Shown: one piece after another, positions 6,907-13,255 of the stretch
Layout of the letters: each line of letters opens with the position of its first letter
How positions within the stretch are numbered: position 1 is the stretch's first letter
Assembly (NCBI GenBank): GCA_035478715.1
Contig: DATIJK010000085.1
Span: forward strand, 1-28,355
Origin: JAICLK01 sp035478715
GTDB lineage: Bacteria > Patescibacteriota > Saccharimonadia > Saccharimonadales > UBA4665
Direction of reading: 5' to 3'
DNA: 28,355 nt
The notes under the pieces: model-generated
What the model was told of the DNA's origin: nothing
Seen by the model: the letters and a program-made list of their open reading frames with translations, nothing else
The model's database searches: none
Program-made: the position numbers and the translations under genes

Positions 6907-7247
6907 ATGAATCGCCACACACGCAAAGCTATAGGAATTTTTGCAGCAATACTTTTAGCGGGTACACTCTTAATAGGCACGGGGCGCAGATACCCAGGAG
7001 AGGTAACCCTCTCACCTATATAGAAGATGAAGCCACTCATAGAGACGTTCGTGGGTTACCGTTCGTATTCCTTAAAAGAAGCGTGGGCGACGGCCAATGT
7101 GATCTACAGGATCAGAAAATTGGCAAATGCAACCCGGATATGGGGAATGAGCCGCACGAACTTCTAATTACTTACTTGATATTAGACGTGATATTTTGGT
7201 TAATTATTACAATTCCTCCTACCGTATTCATACTTCGAAAAATGTAA
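6907..7247 (+). pseudogene. Small membrane protein gene, apparently frameshifted
   Basis: Two overlapping frames together look like one ~113-residue protein. The first (6907-7023) starts MNRHTRKAIGIFAAILLAG, a basic start plus one membrane helix, and stops at TAG 7021-7023. The second, one base back, runs through RDVRGLPFVFLKRSVGDGQC and NEPHELLITYLILDVIFWLI, a second membrane helix, to TAA at 7245-7247 and has no start of its own. A helix, an extracytoplasmic RGxPF loop and a C-terminal LDVIFWL helix form a pattern common in small bacterial membrane proteins. The shift must lie between about 6976 and 7023. A TATAAT (6866-6871) lies upstream. Either a real mutation or a one-base sequencing error. 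Function unknown. Confidence 0.55.
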
Positions 7248-7335
7248 AGACTAAAGTTCCTAAATTTTTTGTCACCCCACGCCAATCAATTCTTTAAAAG
7301 TATCGTCCATACATCCACAATTTCTTAAGAAACCC

Positions 7336-7364
7336 TTGACGTAAGCGGCTGCCAATCATACCAT
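7336..7364 (+). promoter_or_regulatory. Promoter of the secreted Cys-rich protein
   Basis: TTGACG (7336-7341), exactly 17 bases, TACCAT (7359-7364). The ATG is at 7372, seven bases past the -10, so the transcript is predicted to be leaderless. Confidence 0.6.
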
Positions 7365-7371
7365 AAGCACT

Positions 7372-8019
7372 ATGGGTAAGACATCTTCAAAAAAACGTGC
7401 GAAACGAGCACAAAAATCTTGGGTAAAAAGACACCCGATTAGAATGAGGTTTCTCGCAATTTTTGTTGTCGTCGCTGTAATCGGCGGAATAGCATATACA
7501 ATCAATAACAGCGGCAAAACTGACTACCGAGCAGCCAATGCCATCCAGACTGAATTTTGCGCGCAATGGGGCTCAGGCTTTTGTCTGAACAACTGGAATA
7601 ACGGCGGATACGGCAATACGGTTAGAATGTACAGGTCGGGCGCAACCAACGAAAACTTTAGCGCGCATTTTGCAAACGTCTGCGGCGGCAATCACTTTGT
7701 CACGTCGACTTGCCCGTTTAATAACCGCTTTCACGATTACAACCATGATTATCTGAATGACCCTATATATGTAATAAAATACAATCCTAGCGGTTTGTGT
7801 GTCGGTAATACCAATGCGGATGGCAGAGGTTACCTCAAAAACTGTGGCTCTGGGAATGGCGCCTGGTTTGTTGCTCCCGGCTCAGCTTATATAAACGTTT
7901 CGTACACCAGCAATACAAACGTCTTGCACTACCTTTGTTCCGGCGGCGTGTCGGGCGGTTTTGTTAACATTAATCCAACCTACGCTTCTGGAACATGTAA
8001 CTGGTCGCAGGGATATTAA
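7372..8019 (+). CDS. Membrane-anchored extracytoplasmic Cys-rich protein, possible beta-trefoil
   Basis: 215 residues of unknown function. A very basic cytoplasmic N-terminus (KKRAKRAQK) is followed by one membrane helix at about 27-44 and then an Asn/Gly/aromatic-rich outer domain with eight cysteines (63, 71, 104, 114, 143, 158, 189, 209), enough for four disulfides. Three spaced segments begin with a Cys in a similar setting (FCLNNWNNGG, LCVGNTNADGRG, YLCSGGVSGG), with later Cys/Trp positions reminiscent of ricin-type beta-trefoil lectin repeats. The QxW motifs are not clear, so the fold is a guess. An attachment or carbohydrate-binding role would fit. The start is supported by the promoter at 7336-7364. 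Confidence 0.65.
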   Translation: MGKTSSKKRAKRAQKSWVKRHPIRMRFLAIFVVVAVIGGIAYTINNSGKTDYRAANAIQTEFCAQWGSGFCLNNWNNGGYGNTVRMYRSGATNENFSAHFANVCGGNHFVTSTCPFNNRFHDYNHDYLNDPIYVIKYNPSGLCVGNTNADGRGYLKNCGSGNGAWFVAPGSAYINVSYTSNTNVLHYLCSGGVSGGFVNINPTYASGTCNWSQGY

Positions 8020-8061
8020 TTTTATTCGCTCTTACAATTTTCTATAGACAAACTCGATTGT

Positions 8062-8067
8062 TACAAT
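8062..8067 (+). promoter_or_regulatory. Extended -10 box, P-loop kinase gene
   Basis: TGT-TACAAT with the -10 at 8062-8067, six bases before the ATG at 8074. Predicted leaderless. Confidence 0.55.
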
Positions 8068-8073
8068 GGACCC

Positions 8074-8595
8074 ATGATGCAGCGGATAATAGTTATTTCT
8101 GGCTTACCCGGCAGTGGTAAAAGTTCACTTGCCGAGGCGCTTGCCGCAAAACTTAAACTTCCCTTACTTTCAGTTGACCCTATTGAATCAGCGATCATAA
8201 AAGCTGGCTTTGACAAAAACAATAAAACTGGATTAGCTGCATATCTCGTTGCCAAAGATCTTGCAATCGAGCAAATTAAAACTGGAAACAGCGTAATAAT
8301 CGATGCCGTAAATGCTGAAGAGGATGCAAAAGATACATGGCGAAGTTTGGCGGAAGATTCTAAGCTTTCATTAATTCTTGTTGAAACATTTCTGGATGAA
8401 ACCGAACACAGAAGGCGAATTGAAGCGAGAGTCAGAAATCTCCAAGGCATTCCTGAAGTAACTTGGGATAAAGTTATTGAACGTCGTAATTCATATACGC
8501 AATGGAAAGAACCTACCATGAAGGTTGATTCTTCTAAAAATCTCAGCGCTAACTTAAATTCAGTGATTAATTATTTGCAAGCATCAGCCTCCTAG
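8074..8595 (+). CDS. P-loop small-molecule or nucleotide kinase (AAA_33/zeta-like)
   Basis: 173 residues. MMQRIIVISGLPGSGKSSLA opens with a Walker A motif (GLPGSGKSS) right at the N-terminus. VIIDAVNAEEDAKDTW contains the Asp of the second strand, as in the AAA_33/gluconate-kinase-like group, and ETEHRRRIEARVR is a basic lid region that would bind the phosphoryl donor. These proteins phosphorylate sugars, nucleosides, antibiotics or RNA ends; the substrate cannot be told. A start at 8077 (second Met) is possible. There is no antitoxin-like partner next to it, so a zeta-toxin reading is not supported. Confidence 0.7.
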   Translation: MMQRIIVISGLPGSGKSSLAEALAAKLKLPLLSVDPIESAIIKAGFDKNNKTGLAAYLVAKDLAIEQIKTGNSVIIDAVNAEEDAKDTWRSLAEDSKLSLILVETFLDETEHRRRIEARVRNLQGIPEVTWDKVIERRNSYTQWKEPTMKVDSSKNLSANLNSVINYLQASAS

Positions 8596-8652
8596 CTTTG
8601 CAAATATCAATACATCCCGGAATTGTGTGTTCGATACTCCTAATCCGTAAGG

Positions 8653-8658
8653 TATAAT
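8653..8658 (+). promoter_or_regulatory. -10 box of the DHFR-fold gene
   Basis: TATAAT at 8653-8658 with the ATG at 8665, six bases later. This places the start at the ATG and not at an in-frame TTG at 8659 that would precede transcription. Confidence 0.55.
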
Positions 8659-8664
8659 TTGAAC

Positions 8665-9228
8665 ATGAGAAAAATCATCATGTGGAATGTTGTTACGCTT
8701 GATGGGTGCTTTGAAGGCAAACAGCCTTGGGACCTGTCATTCCACGAGTTAGTTTGGGGCCCTGAGCTCGAAGTGTTTATCATAGAACAATTGCACGAAG
8801 CCGATATACTTATTTTTGGCAAAAACACCTATGTGGGCATGGCAGACTATTGGCCAAAAGCCGCCAAAACCGACCCGGAAGTCGCCGATATAATGAACAA
8901 CATTTCAAAAGTAGTTTGCTCATCTAGCCTTAAAGAAGCTGGGTGGAATAACACAACTATAGTTCACGATGCTAAAAAAGAATTACAACTGTTAAAAGAA
9001 CGGGGCGATAAACCGATGTTCGTTTTTGGTAGCGCTAAGCTTTCCGAATCTATATTAAATGCAGGACTAATTGATGAAATACGTCTCTGCGTAGCACCGA
9101 TATTACTCGGAAAAGGCCGCCGACTTTTCTCAAGTAAAATCGATTCACGCAAACTTAAGTTAGTTGAATCTAATCCGTTTGCAAATGGCGGCATCATTCT
9201 AAGATACATTATTCAAAATGATAAGTGA
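8665..9228 (+). CDS. Dihydrofolate reductase-fold (RibD C-terminal-like) reductase
   Basis: 187 residues beginning MRKIIMWNVVTLDGCFEG, the usual opening of the RibD C-terminal/YyaP family. LIFGKNTYVGM and the later FVFGSAKLSESILNAGLIDE (NADPH-binding strand and following helix) are typical, as are LCVAPILLGKGRRLF and the C-terminal FANGGIILRY. The family uses NADPH to reduce pterin- or riboflavin-precursor-like substrates; small stand-alone members usually have unknown physiological substrates. No riboflavin or folate gene lies nearby. Start chosen from the -10 at 8653-8658. Confidence 0.85.
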   Translation: MRKIIMWNVVTLDGCFEGKQPWDLSFHELVWGPELEVFIIEQLHEADILIFGKNTYVGMADYWPKAAKTDPEVADIMNNISKVVCSSSLKEAGWNNTTIVHDAKKELQLLKERGDKPMFVFGSAKLSESILNAGLIDEIRLCVAPILLGKGRRLFSSKIDSRKLKLVESNPFANGGIILRYIIQNDK

Positions 9229-9292
9229 GTTATACATTGACCTTATCTGTGTAATGACAAACGAACTATAGCGGCAACAAACATAAGCATGT

Positions 9293-9298
9293 TAAAAT
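9293..9298 (+). promoter_or_regulatory. Extended -10 box before the small membrane protein
   Basis: TGT-TAAAAT with the -10 at 9293-9298. The ATG at 9306 follows seven bases later. An upstream ATG at 9297 lies inside this box and so is not a likely start. Confidence 0.5.
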
Positions 9299-9305
9299 GC
9301 TCTCG

Positions 9306-9617
9306 ATGCGAAAAATTCAAAACGTAAGTATAGCAAGACTTTTTTTCGTTGCTTTGGCCTCAGCTGCGTTACTTTTTGTTTTAGAATTTTATTTATCTGA
9401 CAAAATTAATTCAGGTACAGCGGAAATTGTGACTTTTATCGGCTTGGGTTTGCTTGCATCGTCATTATTCGTTATTGGCGTTATAAAATCATTACATTCA
9501 AAATATTTCATATGGTTTGCAGTAAATTTACTTGCGCTATTAATAATTATCGGATGGACATATTGGATCTGTTTAATTATCTATACGTTTTCAGGATTTA
9601 AATCCTTTTTAATGTAG
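9306..9617 (+). CDS. Small integral membrane protein, unknown function
   Basis: 103 residues starting MRKIQNVSIARLFF. Three hydrophobic segments are visible: about residues 12-30 (FVALASAALLFVLEFYL), 39-62 (EIVTFIGLGLLASSLFVIGVI) and 68-95 (FIWFAVNLLALLIIIGWTYW). No enzymatic motif is seen. It is flanked by unrelated genes with their own promoters. The start was moved to 9306 because of the promoter position. Confidence 0.6.
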   Translation: MRKIQNVSIARLFFVALASAALLFVLEFYLSDKINSGTAEIVTFIGLGLLASSLFVIGVIKSLHSKYFIWFAVNLLALLIIIGWTYWICLIIYTFSGFKSFLM

Positions 9618-9696
9618 TCAATTTGAACACAAATTATATTTTTAGTTACAAAAGCTTTCTGTACGGTTGCTATAATCATATTCAAGGGAGAATCTT

Positions 9697-10152
9697 ATGA
9701 TTATCAATCCAAACGACGAAATCAAAAAGTTCAAGAAAACAGAAGATAAAGTATCAGACAAAATCACTGGTTTCGCAGGGTCAATGCAATTCGTATATAT
9801 CCACTCCATTTGGTTCACCGTATGGATATTGATTAATGTAGGCGTCTTTGGCGTAGCAATAATATTTGATGATTTCCCTTTCGGATTGCTTACCTTAATT
9901 GTTTCTCTTGAAGCCATTTTCCTTTCGACATTTGTGATGATTTCTCAAAATAGGCAGGCAAAAGCATCCGATATACGTTCCGAGTTGGACTACCATGTAA
10001 ACGTAAAAGCCGAGAAAGAAATTAATATTTTGTTGCAGGCGTTGCATAGAATCGCTGACAAGCAGGGGATCGACATGAAAGATCTGCTGGAAGAATATGA
10101 CAAAACACAAGTAATGCCAGAAATTAAGAAGTCCAAACACAAAAATTCATGA
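9697..10152 (+). CDS. DUF1003 family membrane protein
   Basis: 151 residues. It matches the DUF1003 pattern: SMQFVYIHSIWFTVWILINV (first membrane helix with H..WF), FDDFPFGLLTLIVSLEAIFL (second helix), then SQNRQAKASDIRSELDYHVN and KAEKEI, with a cytoplasmic C-terminal coiled region LLQALHRIADKQGIDMKDLLEE. The family is widespread and has no settled function. The ATG is preceded by a strong AAGGGAGA site and a TATAAT (9671-9676 region), so it is translated from a led mRNA. It overlaps the next gene by ATGA and heads a three-gene operon. Confidence 0.9.
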   Translation: MIINPNDEIKKFKKTEDKVSDKITGFAGSMQFVYIHSIWFTVWILINVGVFGVAIIFDDFPFGLLTLIVSLEAIFLSTFVMISQNRQAKASDIRSELDYHVNVKAEKEINILLQALHRIADKQGIDMKDLLEEYDKTQVMPEIKKSKHKNS

Positions 10153-10373
10153 GTCACTTGAAAACTTTTTTAGCAGTAACAATTATTTTGTTAATTGCAG
10201 GTATATTTATATTCGAAAAGATTTATTTTGCCGCGCCTTCTGGCTACCAGAAAGTATCTGATTACAATGCCCTACAGCCAGGACACGCGACATGCCTTGC
10301 AGCCATGCCTCAATGCGGTTATTGTCCTGGAATTATAAAACACGACTTTTGTTACATTAAAAAACAGCAATGA
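10149..10373 (+). CDS. Small membrane-anchored protein with Cys cluster
   Basis: 74 residues, unrecognised. One N-terminal membrane helix (about residues 6-24, FLAVTIILLIAGIFIF), then an outer segment ending in CLAAMPQCGYCPGIIKHDFC, i.e. four Cys including a CGYC pair. This could form disulfides or bind a metal. It overlaps the DUF1003 gene (10149-10152) and the DUF1801 gene (10370-10373) by four bases each, which is good evidence that it is real and translated. Confidence 0.7.
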   Translation: MSHLKTFLAVTIILLIAGIFIFEKIYFAAPSGYQKVSDYNALQPGHATCLAAMPQCGYCPGIIKHDFCYIKKQQ

Positions 10374-10753
10374 AATTAGATACTAGAATAGACGACTATA
10401 TTAAAAACTTGCCGGATTGGCAGCAAGCTATTTGCCGAAAAGTCCGCAATATCGTGCATCAAGCAGATCCTGAGGTGCATGAAACAGTTAAACGGTCGGA
10501 GCAGCCTTATTTTGTCTTAGACGGTAATATTTGCGCGATTTTAGCAGCGAAAGACCACGTCAATATTTTTATCTATGATCCCATTGCTCCAGATCCGGAA
10601 AGTATTATTAATCAGGGAAAGGGCAATAAGACTGCGCGAGCTATACAGATATTTCAAGATGACATAATTAACGAAACGGCTTTGCTGACTCTATTTAAAG
10701 CCGTAATCGCCAATAATCGAGCAGGCGGCTGGCGCAAAATTTCAAAAGATTAG
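10370..10753 (+). CDS. DUF1801 domain protein
   Basis: 127 residues. The pattern DDYIKNLPDWQQAICRKVRN, ADPEVHETVKRSEQPYFVLD and ICAILAAKDHVNIFIYDP is typical of the DUF1801 (YdhG-like) family, a small alpha/beta fold of unclear function related to the iron-chaperone/frataxin-like group. It is the last gene of the DUF1003 operon (ATGA overlap at 10370). Its stop overlaps the end of convergent mscL by four bases (10750-10753). Confidence 0.8.
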   Translation: MKLDTRIDDYIKNLPDWQQAICRKVRNIVHQADPEVHETVKRSEQPYFVLDGNICAILAAKDHVNIFIYDPIAPDPESIINQGKGNKTARAIQIFQDDIINETALLTLFKAVIANNRAGGWRKISKD

Positions 10754-11181
10754 GCTTTTTTTGCTGCTTTTTGCGGCACAGGTTTCACAACGCTGGTACA
10801 GAATTTACACCGGTTCGCAGCGGCAGGAATCGCACTTAAGCAATGGGGGCACTCACGCTCTGCAGGTACGTCAACATCATCCTTTGGGTTCAAATGCGAC
10901 ATCAGTATATTCAATGGCCTTACAATGAAGAAGTAAACGACCGAGGCTATCAAGACAAATGATATCAGTTTATTAATAAAATCGCCGTATTTAAATGCGC
11001 TGCCGTTAACTGTAAATATTAATGTAGAAAAATCCGGTTTTCCGCCTATGGCAGCAATCAACGGCGTTACAAAATCTGCAACCAGGGCTGCCACAATTGC
11101 ACCAAAAGCGGCACCGACCACTACTGCAACAGCCAGATCGACGACATTGCCGCGCAATATGAATTTCTTGAAATCGTTCAT
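10750..11181 (-). CDS. mscL: Large-conductance mechanosensitive channel with C-terminal zinc ribbon
   Basis: Opens under membrane tension to release solutes on hypo-osmotic shock. The 143-residue protein starts MNDFKKFILRGNVVDLAVAV, then the pore-lining first helix GAAFGAIVAALVADFVTPLI and the second helix KLISFVLIASVVYFFIVRP. After the usual MscL body it carries CPHC (about 112-115) and CKFC (about 126-129), a two-knuckle zinc-ribbon-like tail also seen in actinobacterial and CPR MscL. Start supported by AGGAG upstream on this strand. It converges on, and overlaps by four bases, the DUF1801 gene. Confidence 0.95.
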   Translation of the reverse strand: MNDFKKFILRGNVVDLAVAVVVGAAFGAIVAALVADFVTPLIAAIGGKPDFSTLIFTVNGSAFKYGDFINKLISFVLIASVVYFFIVRPLNILMSHLNPKDDVDVPAERECPHCLSAIPAAANRCKFCTSVVKPVPQKAAKKA

Positions 11182-11246
11182 GATAACAACTCCTATTCGT
11201 TGTTTTAATAATACTATAAATTCGTACTAATCAATTCTTAATTAGC

Positions 11247-11275
11247 TTGAGGAAACGGGGTATGTACGCTAAAAT
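11247..11275 (+). promoter_or_regulatory. Promoter of tRNA-Thr(GGT)
   Basis: TTGAGG (11247-11252), 17 bases, TAAAAT (11270-11275). The predicted start, about 11282, is some 16 bases before the mature tRNA. Confidence 0.6.
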
Positions 11276-11297
11276 TACCCTTGATTATTGTGAAATT

Positions 11298-11372
11298 GCC
11301 GAAGTAGCTCAGTGGTAGAGCACCTCCATGGTAAGGAGGGGGTCACGAGTTCAATCCTCGTCTTCGGCTCCA
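11298..11372 (+). tRNA. tRNA-Thr (anticodon GGT)
   Basis: 75-nt cloverleaf. Acceptor GCCGAAG (11298-11304) pairs with CTTCGGC (11362-11368). D-arm TAGCTCAGTGGTAGAGCA, anticodon stem CCTCC/GGAGG around the loop ATGGTAA (anticodon GGT), T-arm GAGTTCAATCCTC. Discriminator T, encoded CCA (11370-11372). Second threonine isoacceptor in the window. Confidence 0.95.
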
Positions 11373-11385
11373 CTTATAATAGAAC

Positions 11386-12392
11386 CTATGTCCTGTGATA
11401 TGCCGGACCAAGCAGACTCAGGAATTTTCGACCGATATCGGCGCGTAGTGGTTGGCAATGCGGACAGGATTTTGTACCGCCCCGTAGCGGCTCATTTAAC
11501 CAATAGCCATTCACCAGCGTTCCATACGTATTTTCCACAATACGGACAAGCATTCTCGGATTGGGAACACCCGACGCCGGATTAGTTGATATACCAGATA
11601 ATATTAATGCATGTGGATTTTCGTTAGCTATTTTTTGCGCTCGCCATGCCATTACTTGTTTATAGTCGCTTAAACTTGACTGCGCAAATTGTGACTGGAT
11701 TACGACTACATCAGCATCACGAGCGATTTTGACCGCCCTGTTTGAAGGCACCGGCGGTGCAATAAATTGCATATGACTATTGCGAACAAGTTCGCCTACC
11801 ATCTTATAAATTTTCCTATAATGTAATTGCTGATATTCGGGCGTCAATTCCCATGGTTCGATGTCTAACAATATCGCTTTAACGTAATGATGCAGTCTTT
11901 TATCAAGTATCGCATTGACAATATTATCTGCACTTGTCGACGTAAATGTCGGGATTATATCTAGACCTTTTTCTGCCTTGGAAGCGGTATTTGGATTAAA
12001 ACCTATACCGTAAATCCTGTCATTTTTAATTGCCGATAAAGCAGCCGGATCAGATGAAACACTATTCAAAACCCTGGCATTCATGATCCACGTCCGTTTA
12101 GGATGTTGCAACTGTAAATCAGCACCAATTTCATGAACCTGCAAATAATCAGCCACAGTATTTGCAATGTCACCTCCGACATTGGTACCAGATTGTTGGT
12201 CCGTAATCACTGGCATCGAATTTTGAGCAGAATCAGATGCAATACTTTGAGTCATAAAAAGACTAAGAGCTAGTGCACCAGCCGCAAGTATCCTGCTTGA
12301 GCGCAGCCTGTCAAACAGTGACCGATTGTGTTCACCGGTCATAAATCCAGTCATTTCATTCGCTTGGTCAGGATTTTGGAATTCGCTAGTCA
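11386..12392 (-). CDS. Secreted protein, putative TIM-barrel glycosidase-like fold
   Basis: 335 residues from the ATG at 12392 (MTSEFQNPDQ); the frame remains open to a TTG at 12414. After a cytoplasmic stretch there is a signal-peptide-like helix (ILAAGALALSLFMTQSIASD) and an exported domain. RTWIMNARVLNS, YGIGFNP, AILLDIEPWELTPEYQQLHY, FIAPPVPSN, ADVVVIQSQFAQSS and LILSGISTNP look like successive strands of a beta/alpha barrel, with LLDIEPW in the place of the acidic catalytic strand of GH18-like hydrolases. CPHC lies near the C-terminus. Fold and activity are inferred from pattern only. The gene ends 14 bases from the 3' end of tRNA-Thr(GGT) on the opposite strand. Confidence 0.6.
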
Positions 12393-12547
12393 TCGGGCAG
12401 GGATGGCTTGGCAAAAGCCTATCATTTATTTATTAAATTGATATAATAAAAAGCCGCTCTACATAGCGCCGTTTAAAAATTATATTAGCATAGTTGCAAT
12501 AATATGGTTATTGCACTTTTAGTTAAGCTCCATCTTAAAATAAAGTA

Positions 12548-12576
12548 TTGACAAGGCACTAGCGCTTTGCTATTCT
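12548..12576 (+). promoter_or_regulatory. Strong promoter of a candidate small RNA
   Basis: Perfect -35 TTGACA (12548-12553), 17 bases, extended -10 TGC-TATTCT (12571-12576). It is among the best sigma-70-type matches in the window and is not followed by a recognisable coding sequence. Confidence 0.7.
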
Positions 12577-12582
12577 TTCTGT

Positions 12583-12712
12583 AAGTAAGAGTAAAACCAA
12601 AAGAATTACCTTACACAAAAACACTAGTAGGAACAAACCCAAAAGGAATGTGACTACAAATATCCACCTTGCAAGGGGAACAAAAACACCGGTCTGATCA
12701 ACCGGTTTTTTT
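12583..12712 (+). ncRNA. Candidate stable small RNA, about 130 nt
   Basis: From the predicted start near 12583 to a rho-independent terminator at 12712 there is no ORF of note. The 5' end can fold: GTAAGTAA (12581-12588 region) with TTA-C-CTTAC downstream, an A-rich loop between. The middle is A-rich and mostly single-stranded, then comes the palindrome CCTTGCAAGG, then the terminator hairpin. A strong promoter plus terminator with no ORF is the signature of an independent sRNA. It does not resemble tmRNA, SRP RNA, RNase P RNA or a tRNA. The next gene, rpmG, has its own promoter, so this is unlikely to be its leader. Confidence 0.55.
12688..12712 (+). terminator. Rho-independent terminator of the candidate small RNA
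   Basis: ACCGGT (12688-12693), loop CTGATCA, ACCGGT (12701-12706), continuing into seven T (12706-12712). A six-pair GC-rich stem with U-tract on the plus strand. Confidence 0.75.
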
Positions 12713-12756
12713 GTATATGAGTCTCAACTTTCAGCACATATTGCCCGAAAAATTGC

Positions 12757-12799
12757 GCACCGCACTCGCCGTACGTTTTGTACGACTCCCTTGCGGTGC
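12757..12799 (+). repeat. Nested inverted repeat (hairpin)
   Basis: Outer arms GCACCGCA (12757-12764) and TGCGGTGC (12792-12799). Inside them a second hairpin, CGTAC (12770-12774) with GTACG (12780-12784). It lies between the small-RNA terminator and the rpmG promoter and has no U-tract. Same two-level design (GC outer stem, inner CGTAC/GTACG) as the element at 13132-13254. Confidence 0.65.
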
Positions 12800-12868
12800 T
12801 CATTTGTTCGAACAATCTGCACTAAAATCTGTTACTCATTATCTGTTTACTTTTTAAATTTAATCTGT

Positions 12869-12874
12869 TACAAT
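12869..12874 (+). promoter_or_regulatory. Extended -10 box of rpmG
   Basis: TGT-TACAAT with the -10 at 12869-12874. The predicted start, about 12881, leaves a 21-nt leader containing TAGGA as ribosome site before the ATG at 12902. Confidence 0.5.
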
Positions 12875-12901
12875 TTGTGGAAATCTTTAGGAATATTTAT
12901 T

Positions 12902-13105
12902 ATGGCTAAAAAAGGCGACAAGCGTAAATTGGTTGGTCTCGTCAGCGAAGAATCTGGCGAACGTATTTATTACACTTCAAAAAATACGATGAACACGCCA
13001 GAAAAACTTTCACTTCGCAAATACAGCCCAAAACTACGCAAGCATGTCCTGTTTGTAGAAACCAAGAAAAATCTTGGCCGTAACGAAGTCAAACCCAAAA
13101 AATAG
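12902..13105 (+). CDS. rpmG: 50S ribosomal protein L33
   Basis: 67 residues beginning MAKKGDKRKLVGLVSEESGE, with RIYYTSKNTMNTPEKLSLRK, the core L33 signature, followed by YSPKLRKHVLFVE. It has no cysteines, so it is the zinc-independent (C-) form and would not respond to zinc limitation. A C-terminal extension KKNLGRNEVKPKK is slightly longer than usual. The frame is open further upstream, but the start at 12902 is fixed by homology and by TAGGA in front. Monocistronic, followed by a large hairpin. Confidence 0.92.
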   Translation: MAKKGDKRKLVGLVSEESGERIYYTSKNTMNTPEKLSLRKYSPKLRKHVLFVETKKNLGRNEVKPKK

Positions 13106-13131
13106 CTAGTATTTTATTTTTCGATAAATTC

Positions 13132-13254
13132 AGGACGCACGTCCAGTGGTGCAATGTGGTTGAAACGCGAGCACCGAAGCGGAGCGTACTTTAAAGGTAC
13201 GTGAGCATCGGAGCACAGTGTTACAGCCGCAGAGTGCCGCTGGACGTACGTCCT
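13132..13254 (+). repeat. Large imperfect hairpin element, 123 bp
   Basis: A 21-nt arm (13132-13152) pairs with 13234-13254 with three G-U pairs and one mismatch. The stem continues as GTGGTTG (13156-13162) with CAGCCGC (13224-13230). The apex has CGTAC (13185-13189) with GTACG (13197-13201). The 3' arm contains the perfect 12-bp palindrome GGACGTACGTCC (13242-13253). Two near-direct repeats, GAGCACCGAAGC and GAGCATCGGAGC, flank the apex. It sits between convergent rpmG and the GH15 gene, ending one base before the GH15 stop. A bidirectional transcription end, an RNA or a REP-like mobile repeat are all possible. Confidence 0.75.
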
Positions 13255-13255
13255 T

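Noticed and set aside
6976..7023. Programmed -1 frameshifting in the small membrane protein gene
   Set aside because: No X-XXY-YYZ slippery heptamer or following pseudoknot is visible in the overlap.
6804..7040. Minus-strand ORF of 78 codons
   Set aside because: It is antisense to the membrane-helix frame at 6907 and shows no family pattern or ribosome site.
8074..8595. Zeta-type toxin of a toxin-antitoxin pair
   Set aside because: Only the general P-loop kinase fold is visible and there is no small antitoxin-like gene next to it. The same holds for the kinase at 21398.
12669..12857. Plus-strand ORF over the small-RNA terminator
   Set aside because: It spans the terminator and the nested hairpin and has no protein-like composition.
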